This document shows, piece by piece, positions 1-8,656 of a stretch of 64,000 nt of DNA. Numbering within the stretch: the stretch's first letter is position 1; every line of letters begins with the position of its first letter. The notes beneath the pieces are model-generated. The model saw only the letters and a list, made by a program, of their open reading frames with translations, ran no database searches and was not told where the DNA came from. Made by a program: the position numbers and the translations under genes. This DNA is from Alphaproteobacteria bacterium (GTDB lineage: Bacteria; Pseudomonadota; Alphaproteobacteria; Rhizobiales; OSC116). The stretch lies in assembly GCA_002400495.2 (NCBI GenBank), contig NVQL02000052.1, forward strand, positions 1-64,000, in the 5' to 3' direction.

Positions 1-71
<71 letters not shown>

Positions 72-121
72 TCTTAACTTGCTGTTGAGAAGAATTACCC
101 AAATTATGAACTAATCGCCCT

Positions 122-271
122 CCCGCAACCAAAGGGCTCATAAAAACATATGTATATCAAATGGTTGAATTTATGGGCGTTCCGAATGTTTTATTCAATT
201 TGCAAATTCAAGTTAAAACAGTAACTTATAGTGACGGTGCAAATCCCACCCCGCAACCGGTTGCGGAATAG
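122..271. repeat. degenerate ~150-nt repeat with tRNA-3'-end-like sequence, copy 1
   Basis: The segment begins CCCGCAACCAAA and ends with the perfect 16-bp palindrome CCGCAACCGGTTGCGG (251-266). A second copy lies at 14097-14246. The last 71 nt of each copy (201-271 and 14176-14246) align without gaps at about two thirds identity, and the first part aligns with one indel. The stretch GGTGCAAATCCCACC before CCGCAACC resembles a tRNA T-arm and acceptor end, so the element may derive from tRNA genes or attachment sites. No gene is visible between the tRNA and 352. Confidence 0.55.
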
Positions 272-351
272 AAATGTATATTCATGTAAAAGCGTTTCAA
301 TTTGGTGATGGCGGACTTCTGTGTGAAGACTTGTCATTTGACTATTAGAAG

Positions 352-627
352 CTATGCAGAAAGGCAAATGGAGCTACCGGCTTCTAAAAACTCTTTCGAC
401 CATTTGTAATAAATACTTTGGGCAATACCTTCTTGACGGCATAGCTCGGCAATCGATTCAACGTCGCGCAATCCATCTAAAACAATGCGGATCTTTTCTT
501 CGGCTGAATATTGCTTACGAGTGGCGCGGTGGATGTCTTTGATGATCTTCTCGCCTTTTGTGCGCTGGTTGTTCGTTTTGCTTTCATCCTCACTCCTTGA
601 GTGTGTAACGATGAACCAAAACCCCAT
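352..627 (-). pseudogene. IS3-family transposase OrfA, truncated remnant
   Basis: The reading frame encodes an OrfA helix-turn-helix with ATRKQYSAEEKIRIVLDGL, then SIAELCRQEGIAQSIYYKWS and EFLEAG, typical of IS3-family OrfA. It then runs into eight unrelated residues and stops, so the leucine-zipper half and all of OrfB are missing. At the 5' end an ATG with a good Shine-Dalgarno (AAGGAG) near 588 is out of frame with the homologous part, which suggests a small indel at the native start. It is an inactive fragment of an element different from the one at 30167-31397. Confidence 0.75.
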
Positions 628-744
628 CTTAGGTAACTAACCCAATCTGTTTCATAGAAGCTGGCGATTTACAAAAGAAGGGCATTTAATTTTTGGTATG
701 ATGAACCAACACAATTCATGGTGAAATAGCTTGTTTTCGTAATA

Positions 745-1863
745 TTATAACGTCGCTTTATAGATTTCGAATACATCTTCTAGACTCATGTCGCGGGGGT
801 TGTTATCCATCAAACGGCGGATTCCATGCGCTTCTTCGGCGTATTTTTGCAGCTGCTCAGATGTTGCGCCATGCTGTGATAGTTTCATTTTTATTCCAAG
901 CGACGAAGCAAAATCATAAGTCGATTTTAGCACATCTTCTGTTCGTAATGATATTGGCAAATTTAGTGAATTTAAAATTTCTGCGGTTTTTTGTTTGCAA
1001 CTTGATGTGTTGAATGCCAACACATGGGGGAAAACGATTGCATTTGCAAGCCCATGCGGTAATTTTAACTGCGTACCAAGAGGATATGCAAGAGCGTGAC
1101 CCGCCGCAGTATTTACCGGTCCAAGACAGACGCCGCCATAATAACTTGCCAACATCATGCCTTCACGGGCTTGGGTGTCATTTCCGTCATCAACGGCACG
1201 TTTAAGGTACTTTCCCACGAGATTAATTCCCATGCGCGCATAGTCGTCAATTAGCTCATGCGCATTAATGTTGGTAAAGGCTTCTACACAATGCGCCATT
1301 GCGTCAACGCCCGTTGTAGCGGTTACAGATGCAGGAACAGAAAAAGTAAGCTCAGGATCTAAAATAGCTAAATCAGCAAGCATTAAAGGGCTTTCAATTG
1401 CCATTTTTGCATTTGTTGCGGAGTTGGTCACAAGCGCACGGATGCCTGCTTCAGATCCAGTTCCAGCTGTTGTTGGAATTTGAATTATTTGAGATAACTT
1501 TTTGTTTATTTTATTAGGGCCAATTACATTTGCTAATTTTTGTTTTCCATCCCAAAGCACAGCCGCCAGCTTAGCCATGTCCATGACTGACCCACCACCT
1601 AAGCCAATGATGACCTCTGGCTCAAATGATTTGGCGACTTCTAAAACTTGAGCAAGAGCAATGTCGTCAGGCTCGGGCGGGATGTTTGAGAAAACCTGCA
1701 GTTCACCTTTAATGTTTAGTCTTTCGACATGCATTAAAACAGGAGCGGTTGTAAGAACTAGTGTGCGTTTGTTTTTAGCCCAAATGCCTGCGCGTGAAAC
1801 TGTGCCTGCACCTATTTCCAGCCGTGCAGGTTGATGTAGTGTTATTGGTCTTTGTATATTCAT
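745..1863 (-). CDS. iron-containing alcohol dehydrogenase (type III)
   Basis: A 372-residue member of the Fe-dependent alcohol dehydrogenase / maleylacetate reductase superfamily. The nucleotide-binding GGGSVMD lies at about 89-95. Metal-ligand positions expected for the family are visible as D187, H191, H256 and H270. The start has GAGGC upstream. It is the last gene of a four-gene minus-strand operon (sialidase-like, pdxA2, aldolase, this gene), 22 nt after the aldolase. It probably reduces an aldehyde or keto group, or oxidises a hydroxy acid, in the same acid-sugar route. The actual substrate cannot be read from the sequence. Confidence 0.88.
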   Translation of the reverse strand: MNIQRPITLHQPARLEIGAGTVSRAGIWAKNKRTLVLTTAPVLMHVERLNIKGELQVFSNIPPEPDDIALAQVLEVAKSFEPEVIIGLGGGSVMDMAKLAAVLWDGKQKLANVIGPNKINKKLSQIIQIPTTAGTGSEAGIRALVTNSATNAKMAIESPLMLADLAILDPELTFSVPASVTATTGVDAMAHCVEAFTNINAHELIDDYARMGINLVGKYLKRAVDDGNDTQAREGMMLASYYGGVCLGPVNTAAGHALAYPLGTQLKLPHGLANAIVFPHVLAFNTSSCKQKTAEILNSLNLPISLRTEDVLKSTYDFASSLGIKMKLSQHGATSEQLQKYAEEAHGIRRLMDNNPRDMSLEDVFEIYKATL

Positions 1864-1885
1864 ATTATTTGCCTCTCACGCTCAC

Positions 1886-2803
1886 TTATGCGCTTAATTC
1901 GTCCATTTTTTTCCAAATGATTTTGCACTCTGCCTCAGTGAGAGATACGAGTGGAGGTCGGGCATTTAGCCAGTCCAAATTGCCACGTGAATGGGCAACC
2001 ATCGCCTTTACTGTCGGTAGCTGAACGTAGGAGTTAGTCAATTCGCGCCATGCATTAATGTGTTCCTGTGCGTTTTCAACAATGTCTTTGGCATTTGGAT
2101 CGCTCCAGTTATCAAATACTGTTCTCAATGCATCTGAGCGCAAGTTTGAGGTTGCGGTGATACAGCCCGCGCCACCTGCTTCCAATATTGGCTTTAGCAA
2201 CGGGTCTGCGCCAGCAAACACAGAGAAATTATCAAATGTATTTACGAGCGATTCCATATGTTTGATATCGCCCGCGCTGTCTTTAATGCCAATGATTGTA
2301 TTTGGGAATTCTTTGATTAACCGCCGGATTAAGTCATGGCTTAATGATATTTGAGTGACCTGTGGGATGTGGTACAAAATAACTTTAAGCCGCGCATCAT
2401 TCACTTGGTTTATAACATTTGCATAAAACCGATATATGCCTTCGTCACTTACGCCTTTGTAATAAAATGGCGGTAATAACACGCAGGCTCTCGCGCCATT
2501 TTCAACTGCGTGGCGGGTTAGCTCAACGGTCTCGGGTACCGAGCATGCAGAAGTGCCAGGTAATAACTGGTTACCATTAACGCCGCTTTCAATTGCGGCT
2601 TCTAATAATGCACGGCGTTCGGCCCCTGAATAATTGTTAGCTTCGCCTGTTGTACCCAAAAGGGCAATGCCGTGTGCGCCTTCTTGTAACAATAATTTGC
2701 AATGTTCTGCAAAAAGATCGAGCCTAACTTTTCCGTTGGCATCAACGGGTGTGGTTGCGGCGCAATATACACCGGTAATCGGTAGATTCGTGGCTTTGTT
2801 CAT
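1886..2803 (-). CDS. dihydrodipicolinate synthase / N-acetylneuraminate lyase family aldolase
   Basis: A 305-residue class I aldolase of the DapA/NanA family. GTTGE at about 50-54, the tyrosine in YHIPQ (Y144) and the Schiff-base lysine in GIKDSAGD (K174) are all present. The start overlaps the pdxA2 stop by ATGA, showing translational coupling. Neighbours are catabolic, so a lyase cleaving a 2-keto-3-deoxy sugar acid or a sialic-acid-like compound is more likely than lysine biosynthesis. The motif around K174 (KDSAGD) is not the diagnostic NanA form, so I leave the substrate open. Confidence 0.88.
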   Translation of the reverse strand: MNKATNLPITGVYCAATTPVDANGKVRLDLFAEHCKLLLQEGAHGIALLGTTGEANNYSGAERRALLEAAIESGVNGNQLLPGTSACSVPETVELTRHAVENGARACVLLPPFYYKGVSDEGIYRFYANVINQVNDARLKVILYHIPQVTQISLSHDLIRRLIKEFPNTIIGIKDSAGDIKHMESLVNTFDNFSVFAGADPLLKPILEAGGAGCITATSNLRSDALRTVFDNWSDPNAKDIVENAQEHINAWRELTNSYVQLPTVKAMVAHSRGNLDWLNARPPLVSLTEAECKIIWKKMDELSA

Positions 2804-3744
2804 GAGTGGCCTCCTGCTGTGAGTTTGCGCGCATAGGCAATCGCTTCAAGCAGATTGCTGTGGTTGGCAATGCCTTTTCCAGCAATGTCGAAGGCTGTGC
2901 CGTGGTCAACAGATGTGCGATCTATGGATAAGCCAACGGAAACATTCACCGCTGTATCAAATGCTACCAACTTAATGGGGATATGCCCTTGATCATGGTA
3001 ATTAACAACGACCAAATCGAATGCCCCATTATAGGCACGATGGAACACTGTGTCGGCAGATATCGGACCTTCGACATTTATACCATCAGCTCTCGCCCGT
3101 TCTACACCTGGTGTAATTAGTTCATCATCCTCGCAGCCAAATAGACCGTTTTCGCCACAATGAGGGTTAATGCCCGCCATTGCAATGCGAGGGTTTTTGA
3201 TGCCTATTCGCTGGAGGTGCTCGTAGCCTTTTTTGATCGTCTCAAAAACCCGTTCTGGTGTTGTGCGGGCAATTGCATCTTTTAGAGATACATGGGTCGA
3301 GGTGTGAATGACCTTTAGTTTTTCGGAAGCCAGAAGCATCCACGCTTTGCCCTTTGTAAGATGAGCCAGCATGCCTGTATGCCCATCATAGTGGTGGCCT
3401 GCAGCATTCAATGCTTCCTTATTTATCGGGGCGGTTACAATGCAATTGATTTCACCCGATAAGGAAGCTTCTACGGCAGCCTTAATAAAGTTAAAGGCTG
3501 CATCACCAGCTCGCTTGTCAAGTTTGCCAAATGGTAACGGAGCGCCATCAACCTTTACATCAAAAACGTTCACGTCTTTTTCAAGATTAAGCGTGGATCC
3601 AATAACTGTTGCGACATGTTTTAAAGTTGCAAGGTTGCCAAATATTTTTGTTATGGCGCGCTCTTGAACGTTCATGCCTTCTAGTGCTTTGATAATTATT
3701 TCTGGTCCGACGCCCGCTGGGTCGCCCATTGTTATGCCAATCAT
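2800..3744 (-). CDS. pdxA2: PdxA2-type 4-phospho-hydroxy-acid dehydrogenase
   Basis: A 314-residue PdxA-family protein. It opens with [13 protein letters not shown] and has the three family metal-ligand histidines in THVSL (H151), GINPHCGE (H195) and NYHDQGH (H250). Classical PdxA oxidises 4-phosphohydroxy-L-threonine for vitamin B6. PdxA2 paralogs next to DUF1537 kinases act on 4-phospho-D-threonate or -erythronate, giving dihydroxyacetone phosphate and CO2. Here a DUF1537 kinase lies in the divergent operon (12042-13067), which favours the catabolic role. It overlaps both neighbours by ATGA. No vitamin B6 genes are nearby. Confidence 0.87.
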   Translation of the reverse strand: MIGITMGDPAGVGPEIIIKALEGMNVQERAITKIFGNLATLKHVATVIGSTLNLEKDVNVFDVKVDGAPLPFGKLDKRAGDAAFNFIKAAVEASLSGEINCIVTAPINKEALNAAGHHYDGHTGMLAHLTKGKAWMLLASEKLKVIHTSTHVSLKDAIARTTPERVFETIKKGYEHLQRIGIKNPRIAMAGINPHCGENGLFGCEDDELITPGVERARADGINVEGPISADTVFHRAYNGAFDLVVVNYHDQGHIPIKLVAFDTAVNVSVGLSIDRTSVDHGTAFDIAGKGIANHSNLLEAIAYARKLTAGGHS

Positions 3745-4889
3745 ATAGTGGTTCCTAATTTGTTGTTTGGTATGCGTACATGTGCAATTGCGCGCCTGTT
3801 AAGAGTGAATGCTATATCTAACCCACCATCGGGTGTTTCTATTAAAGCAGGATAAGACAATTCTTGATTTTTTCCATCGATGGAGTTGTTTGATAAGCAT
3901 TTACCTGTGCTATTATGCACTTCGATAATGTCATCAAAACTGTCACCATTGTCACTTGACAGCGCCACAACCAATGGCGCGCGTGGCACGCCCCAAATTG
4001 CATCGCAACCGCCATCTGCGTCGGGCCTTTTGTCTTCATCTAATTCGTCATATAATGAGACGCGGCGATCACTCGACATATCTTTGTTAATTGGGTTGCA
4101 GCAAATTGCCAATCGGCCGTCTTTCATACGAATAGCCGCGATGGAAGAATTGTTGTTTGGCAATGAAATTGCAGTTGGTGTGGACCATGTTTGCCCCCCA
4201 TCTGTGCTTTGCGAGCGGTAAATATAGTCGGCTTGGCGTCGGCGAAAAAAAGCAAATATTTTTTCTTGCGCTGTGTCTTTGTTGCATTTGACCAATGTCA
4301 TATGAACACAGCCAATAGAATTTGGAACTTTGTGAATCTTCCAATTTATGCCCGCATCAGTACTAATTAGGACGGATGCTGTGTCGTGTCTTCCTGTCCA
4401 TTTCGCTCCATTTTTAGGGGTGCAGTGAAACAAGGGTAATAGCCACGCGCCATCTTTTCGAACGATAGGTGCCGCTCTGATAAAGGTGCCGCGTGGTACG
4501 GGGAGTTCAGTGGCGTTGTTGCCGATTTCACGGATTTGTACGGTGCAATTGTCTTGGTTTCCGCCCGCTTGAGCTGTGTGTAACAGGAGGCATCGGCCAT
4601 CTGGTGCATAAAACAATATTGGGTTTTGTTCAGATCTATTGTGATCGTCTGTGAGTTGCTCTGCGCGGGTCCATTTTTTCCCAAGAAAACTGCTCTTGTA
4701 TATACAAATGTCTGATTTTCCTTCTAGGCTTCCGCCGAACCAAACGCATTCCAAAATACCCGTTCTATTATAAGTTAAAAATGCTGCGTGGTTTTGAATG
4801 GCTGGTGAAGGGAGTATCGCTTCATTATTACGAAAGGCACCAGTCATTTGCGCTGAAATTGCATCAGGGGTATTTGGAAACTTGGTCAT
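3741..4889 (-). CDS. sialidase-like BNR/Asp-box protein, cytoplasmic
   Basis: A 382-residue six-bladed-propeller type protein resembling the COG4692 predicted sialidase family. Asp-box-like repeats are visible as [16 protein letters not shown] and SSDNGDSF, together with SEQNPILF and LLHTAQAGG segments typical of the family. There is no signal peptide or membrane segment, so it should act inside the cell on an imported compound. First gene of the minus-strand operon, with ATGA overlap to pdxA2. True sialidase activity is unproven. The association with pdxA2, an aldolase and an acid-sugar kinase suggests hydrolysis of a glycoside or sugar-acid conjugate. Confidence 0.8.
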   Translation of the reverse strand: MTKFPNTPDAISAQMTGAFRNNEAILPSPAIQNHAAFLTYNRTGILECVWFGGSLEGKSDICIYKSSFLGKKWTRAEQLTDDHNRSEQNPILFYAPDGRCLLLHTAQAGGNQDNCTVQIREIGNNATELPVPRGTFIRAAPIVRKDGAWLLPLFHCTPKNGAKWTGRHDTASVLISTDAGINWKIHKVPNSIGCVHMTLVKCNKDTAQEKIFAFFRRRQADYIYRSQSTDGGQTWSTPTAISLPNNNSSIAAIRMKDGRLAICCNPINKDMSSDRRVSLYDELDEDKRPDADGGCDAIWGVPRAPLVVALSSDNGDSFDDIIEVHNSTGKCLSNNSIDGKNQELSYPALIETPDGGLDIAFTLNRRAIAHVRIPNNKLGTTI

Positions 4890-4942
4890 TATTCATCCGT
4901 TCAGGAGTAATTCAATTGGATGTATGTTGCACTTGAATTTTT

Positions 4943-5078
4943 AAGTTGTCAAGTTGATAAGTTGATTTAATTTGAAAAATGTGTTGGGTAAAAATTATTT
5001 AATTAATTGTTTTAATTGATATTTTTATATATATACAAAAAATATTCTATTTCATATAAATATTTAATTTGACAACTT
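4943..5078. promoter_or_regulatory. candidate GntR/FCD operators in the divergent promoter
   Basis: The AT-rich gap between the two divergent operons holds three tandem 8-mers, AAGTTGTC AAGTTGAT AAGTTGAT (4943-4966). At 5069-5078 stands TTGACAACTT, the exact reverse complement of AAGTTGTCAA at 4943-4952, and ACAACTTGT there is itself a short inverted repeat. FadR-type GntR proteins often bind TTGT/ACAA-like arms, and a GntR/FCD gene ends the plus-strand operon, so these are plausible sites. Assignment to that regulator is inference. Confidence 0.45.
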
Positions 5079-5217
5079 GTACGTTTTTATGCTTCTTTGT
5101 TTTTACTTAATGTTGGGAGGCAATGTTGAGTTTTATTTGCGCCAACTTAAAAAGGGGCGGCGCAGGTTTTCCTTATTCAGGATGCTCCTGAGTTCGGGGT
5201 TCATAAAGGAGGAAATT

Positions 5218-6729
5218 ATGAAGAAATTTAAATCCCTTTTGTTGTTGAGCGCTTTCTCAATGGCAGCAATTTCTGGTGGCTCTGCTTTTGCGGCTGACAC
5301 TGACATTACAATTGTATTGAGTGAGGAGCTTGATCTAATTGAGCCGTGCATGGCGTCACAATCTAATATTGGTCGTGTTGTTTTACAAAATATTTCTGAA
5401 ACTCTTGCTGTTTTAAATCCAGAAAATGGTGAGCTGAAACCACGTCTTGCTTTATCTTGGCAAGATATGGGTAATGGGAAGTGGCGTTATAAATTGCGCG
5501 ATGGTGTTAAGTTCTCTGACGGCACAACATTTGATGCTAAAGATGTTAAGCACTCGCTTGATCGTACGTTGTCTGAAGACATCGCATGTGAATTGAAAGC
5601 GCGTTATTTTGGCGGCATGGAATTAAAAGCCGATATTGTAGATGACTTAACGATCGACTTCACTGCTGTGCCAGCGCAGCCTATCTTACCTTTGTTGATT
5701 TCTGCTTTAACAATTGTGCCAGAAGAAACGCCGATAAAGTTTACCAGAGAACCAATTGGCACTGGTCCTTATGTTTTGTCCGCCTGGAATGTAGGCCAAA
5801 ATATTATTCTTGATCGTCGCGATGACTATTGGGGCGCTAAGCCAGAAGTGAGTAAAGCAACTTATTTATTCCGTTCTGATGCTGCTGTTCGTGCTGCAAT
5901 GGTTCAAACTGGCGAAGCTGATATTGTTCCGCAAATTTCTGAGGAATTGGCGACAAATGCTAAAACAGATTTTGCTTATCCAAATTCTGAAACCACATAT
6001 CTTCGGTTAGACCATTTTATTGAGCCGTTGGGCGATATACGAGTTCGCAAAGCGCTTAATATGGCTGTAGACCGCGAGGCGTTTCTTGGTACTTTGGTTC
6101 CTAAAGAGGCAATTATTGCCACTCATATGGTGCCACCATCAACATTGGGTTGGCTTAAAGATCTGAAGCCGTTGGCGTTTGATGTAAAAGCAGCAAAAGC
6201 ATTGGTGGATGAAGCACGTGCTGATGGCGTCAATGTTGATGAAGAAATTATACTCATTGGCCGCACAGCTAACTTCCCTCATGCGACAGAAATTAACGAA
6301 GCGCTCACTCAAATGTTTAATGATGTTGGCCTGAATGTGAAGTTGCAAATGCGCGAAGTGGGAGAATGGATTGACTTCTATTCAAAGCCATTTGCCGAAG
6401 ACCGTGGTCCTCGTATGGTAACCGCACAGCATGACAATAGTCGTGGTGACCCTGTATTTTCTATGGTTTGGAAATATTCGTGTGATGGCGGCCAATCTGG
6501 TCTTTGTGATAAAGAATTAGATGGTCTAATCTCTAAAGCTTCAGCGGCAGCTGGTGATGAACGTGCTGCTCTTTGGGGGCCCGTATTTAAGCGGGTTCAT
6601 GAAGATTTGGTTGCAGATATATTCTTATTCCATATGGTTGGGTTTACGCGTGTCTCTGAACGTTTGAATTACACACCAAGTATTTCGACTAACTCTGAGT
6701 TGCCACTTGAGGAAATTAGCTTCAAATAA
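5218..6729 (+). CDS. ABC transporter substrate-binding protein, family 5 (peptide/nickel type)
   Basis: The start is set at ATG 5218, preceded by AAGGAGG; longer in-frame starts lack this and would bury the signal peptide. The 503-residue product begins MKKFKSLLLLSAFSMAAISG and is cleaved near AFA-AD. The mature part has the family-5 pattern: ETLAVLNPENGELKPRLA, YKLRDGVKFSDGTTFDAKDV, GTGPYVLSAWN, and RVRKALNMAVDREAF. It is the periplasmic receptor of the importer encoded downstream. By context it should bind the sugar acid, or its conjugate, that the flanking enzymes degrade, although the family is often annotated as dipeptide-binding. Confidence 0.93.
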   Translation: MKKFKSLLLLSAFSMAAISGGSAFAADTDITIVLSEELDLIEPCMASQSNIGRVVLQNISETLAVLNPENGELKPRLALSWQDMGNGKWRYKLRDGVKFSDGTTFDAKDVKHSLDRTLSEDIACELKARYFGGMELKADIVDDLTIDFTAVPAQPILPLLISALTIVPEETPIKFTREPIGTGPYVLSAWNVGQNIILDRRDDYWGAKPEVSKATYLFRSDAAVRAAMVQTGEADIVPQISEELATNAKTDFAYPNSETTYLRLDHFIEPLGDIRVRKALNMAVDREAFLGTLVPKEAIIATHMVPPSTLGWLKDLKPLAFDVKAAKALVDEARADGVNVDEEIILIGRTANFPHATEINEALTQMFNDVGLNVKLQMREVGEWIDFYSKPFAEDRGPRMVTAQHDNSRGDPVFSMVWKYSCDGGQSGLCDKELDGLISKASAAAGDERAALWGPVFKRVHEDLVADIFLFHMVGFTRVSERLNYTPSISTNSELPLEEISFK

Positions 6730-6746
6730 ACTTAGATAATAACATG

Positions 6747-6772
6747 ACCAGCGAACATAAATGTTCGCTGGT
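6747..6772 (+). terminator. intercistronic hairpin after the binding-protein gene
   Basis: A perfect 11-bp inverted repeat, ACCAGCGAACA / TGTTCGCTGGT with loop TAAA, lies 17 nt after the stop codon. It is followed by TAATTATATTG rather than a T-run. Such hairpins between a binding-protein gene and its permease genes usually protect the upstream mRNA and lower downstream expression, so this is more likely an attenuator or stabiliser than a full terminator. Confidence 0.6.
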
Positions 6773-6804
6773 TAATTATATTGTAAAACAGATACAGGTG
6801 TTTA

Positions 6805-7719
6805 ATGAATAAGTTTATACTTAAACGAGCGCTAGCTTCTTTAGTTTCTTTGCTTTTTTTAGTCGTTGCGGTGTTTTTCCTATCGCGCTTAACTGGTGAT
6901 CCAACAGATTTATATTTGCCCGTTGACGCAAGTTTGGCATCTCGCGAACAATTTCGAAAAATTCACGGCTTAGACCAACCTCTTATGGTACAGTTTTTTA
7001 ATTACGTTCGGGATTTAGCTGTTTTAGACTTTGGCGAGTCCATTCGCCGTGCAAGACCAGCTCTTGATGTTGTCTTAGAGGCGTTTAAGTGGACGCTTCA
7101 ATTGGCTTTAATCACCCTTTTTTTAGTGACTTTGGCCGCCATTATTTTTGGATCTCTTGCCGCATTTCGTGTCGGTGGCATGTTTGATAGATTTGCTACT
7201 TTTTTCTCACTTATAGGTGCATCGGCACCAGATTTTTGGTTAGCAATCGTTGCAATTGTGGTATTTTCTGTTGGTTTAGGTTGGGTGCCGACTTCGGGGA
7301 CGGGAACCATGATGCATTGGATATTGCCAGTCACAATTCTGTTTATTCGTCCCTTCGGACTCATTTTACAAGTCGTGCGAAGTTCTATGATAACGGCACT
7401 CAGCGCCGCTTACATAAAAACCGCACGCGCAAAAGGCGCGAAAGCTAAGTCAATAATATTCATTCACGCATTGCGTAACGCACTTTTGCCAATCATCACT
7501 GTGATAGGGGATCAGGCTGCCGGAATGTTAAATGGTGCCGTCATTGTCGAAACTATTTTTGGTTTTCCAGGAGTTGGAAAGCTGATGATTGATAGTATTT
7601 TACAACGTGATTTTTCGGTTGTATTGGCATCGATTATGGTGACTGCATTTGTCATTTTTTTAATGAACATATTGATAGATTTACTGTATGCGGTGCTAGA
7701 TCCGCGTATTCGTTATTAA
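6805..7719 (+). CDS. ABC transporter permease, DppB/OppB type
   Basis: A 304-residue inner-membrane permease with the long N-terminal helix and periplasmic domain of DppB-like proteins (SRLTGDPTDLYLP, LDQPLMVQFFNYVRDL). Further hydrophobic segments follow, and the cytoplasmic EAA loop reads TARAKGAKAKSIIFIHALRN at about 200. It pairs with the DppC-type permease that starts 10 nt downstream. Length is normal for the family. Confidence 0.93.
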   Translation: MNKFILKRALASLVSLLFLVVAVFFLSRLTGDPTDLYLPVDASLASREQFRKIHGLDQPLMVQFFNYVRDLAVLDFGESIRRARPALDVVLEAFKWTLQLALITLFLVTLAAIIFGSLAAFRVGGMFDRFATFFSLIGASAPDFWLAIVAIVVFSVGLGWVPTSGTGTMMHWILPVTILFIRPFGLILQVVRSSMITALSAAYIKTARAKGAKAKSIIFIHALRNALLPIITVIGDQAAGMLNGAVIVETIFGFPGVGKLMIDSILQRDFSVVLASIMVTAFVIFLMNILIDLLYAVLDPRIRY

Positions 7720-7729
7720 GGGTAAACAT

Positions 7730-8656
7730 ATGTCAGTTTCAGAAAATATTTCTACAATTGAAACGCCTAAAAAAGGCAAAATCAAAACTTTTTTCTCTCT
7801 ACTATGGTCAGATCAGTTTGCATTTTTTGCTGCGGTTTTTTTAATATTGGTTTTAACATCCGTAATTTTTGGTCCGATGTTGCTGGATTACGATGCGGGG
7901 AGACAAAATTTACGTGGTCGAAATGCCGCCCCTTTTGATTTCACGCGGGGATGGATGTGGTTTTTAGGTGGCGATCAGCTCGGGCGGCCACTGCTTGCCA
8001 GGGTTTTGGTGGCTGCGCAAAACACCATATTTGTTGCTGGTGGAGCGGTTATGATCTCGATGACAATTGGCTCGGTATTAGGGGTTATTGCCGGAAATTC
8101 GCGCGGGCGTCTGGGGCAGTTTATTCCGCGAATTGCCGATGTTATCATGTCTTTTCCTTCATTGCTTTTGGCAGTTATTGTTCTTTATATGTTGGAGCCT
8201 TCGGTTAGCAATATAATCATTGTATTGGCGATCACTAGAATTCCTGTATATTTACGCACCGCGCGCGCCGAGATTTTGGAAATTCGAGAGCGTATGTTCA
8301 TTCAAGCGGCAATCGTTATGGGGGCATCTAAATTCCGGATAATATTCCGCCATATGATGCCCATGCTATTGCCGACCTTATTGACGGTTGCAACCTTGGA
8401 TTTTGCATTCGTAATGTTGGCAGAAAGTTCTCTGTCATTTCTTGGTATTGGCATTCAACCTCCCGACATCACTTGGGGGCTGATGGTTAGCCAAGGGCGA
8501 CCATATTTGACAACTGCGTGGTGGTTATCATTCTGGCCGGGACTTGCGATAATTTTTACAACTTTAAGTCTTAATCTGATTTCGAATTGGATACGCATAG
8601 CGCTTGATCCACAACAACGATGGCGCCTAGAAATTGAGAGTAAAAAAAATGACTGA
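7730..8656 (+). CDS. ABC transporter permease, DppC/OppC type
   Basis: A 308-residue permease with the N-terminal OppC helix (FAFFAAVFLILVLTS), the GGDQLGRPLLARVL motif typical of DppC proteins, and the EAA loop around IQAAIVMGASKFRIIFRHMM. The C-terminus has SFLGIGIQPPDITWGLMV, a family hallmark. Its end overlaps the ATPase gene by 8 nt. It forms the transmembrane heterodimer with the preceding DppB-type protein. Confidence 0.93.
   Translation: MSVSENISTIETPKKGKIKTFFSLLWSDQFAFFAAVFLILVLTSVIFGPMLLDYDAGRQNLRGRNAAPFDFTRGWMWFLGGDQLGRPLLARVLVAAQNTIFVAGGAVMISMTIGSVLGVIAGNSRGRLGQFIPRIADVIMSFPSLLLAVIVLYMLEPSVSNIIIVLAITRIPVYLRTARAEILEIRERMFIQAAIVMGASKFRIIFRHMMPMLLPTLLTVATLDFAFVMLAESSLSFLGIGIQPPDITWGLMVSQGRPYLTTAWWLSFWPGLAIIFTTLSLNLISNWIRIALDPQQRWRLEIESKKND

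Noticed and set aside
723-737. The 15-mer GAAATAGCTTGTTTT occurs here and at 33598-33612.
   Set aside because: One shared 15-mer between any two places in 64 kb of AT-rich DNA is expected by chance, and the flanks do not align.
8634-8649. Alternative TTG start for the fused ATPase.
   Set aside because: The ATG at 8649 gives the usual N-terminal length and a normal short overlap with the permease gene.
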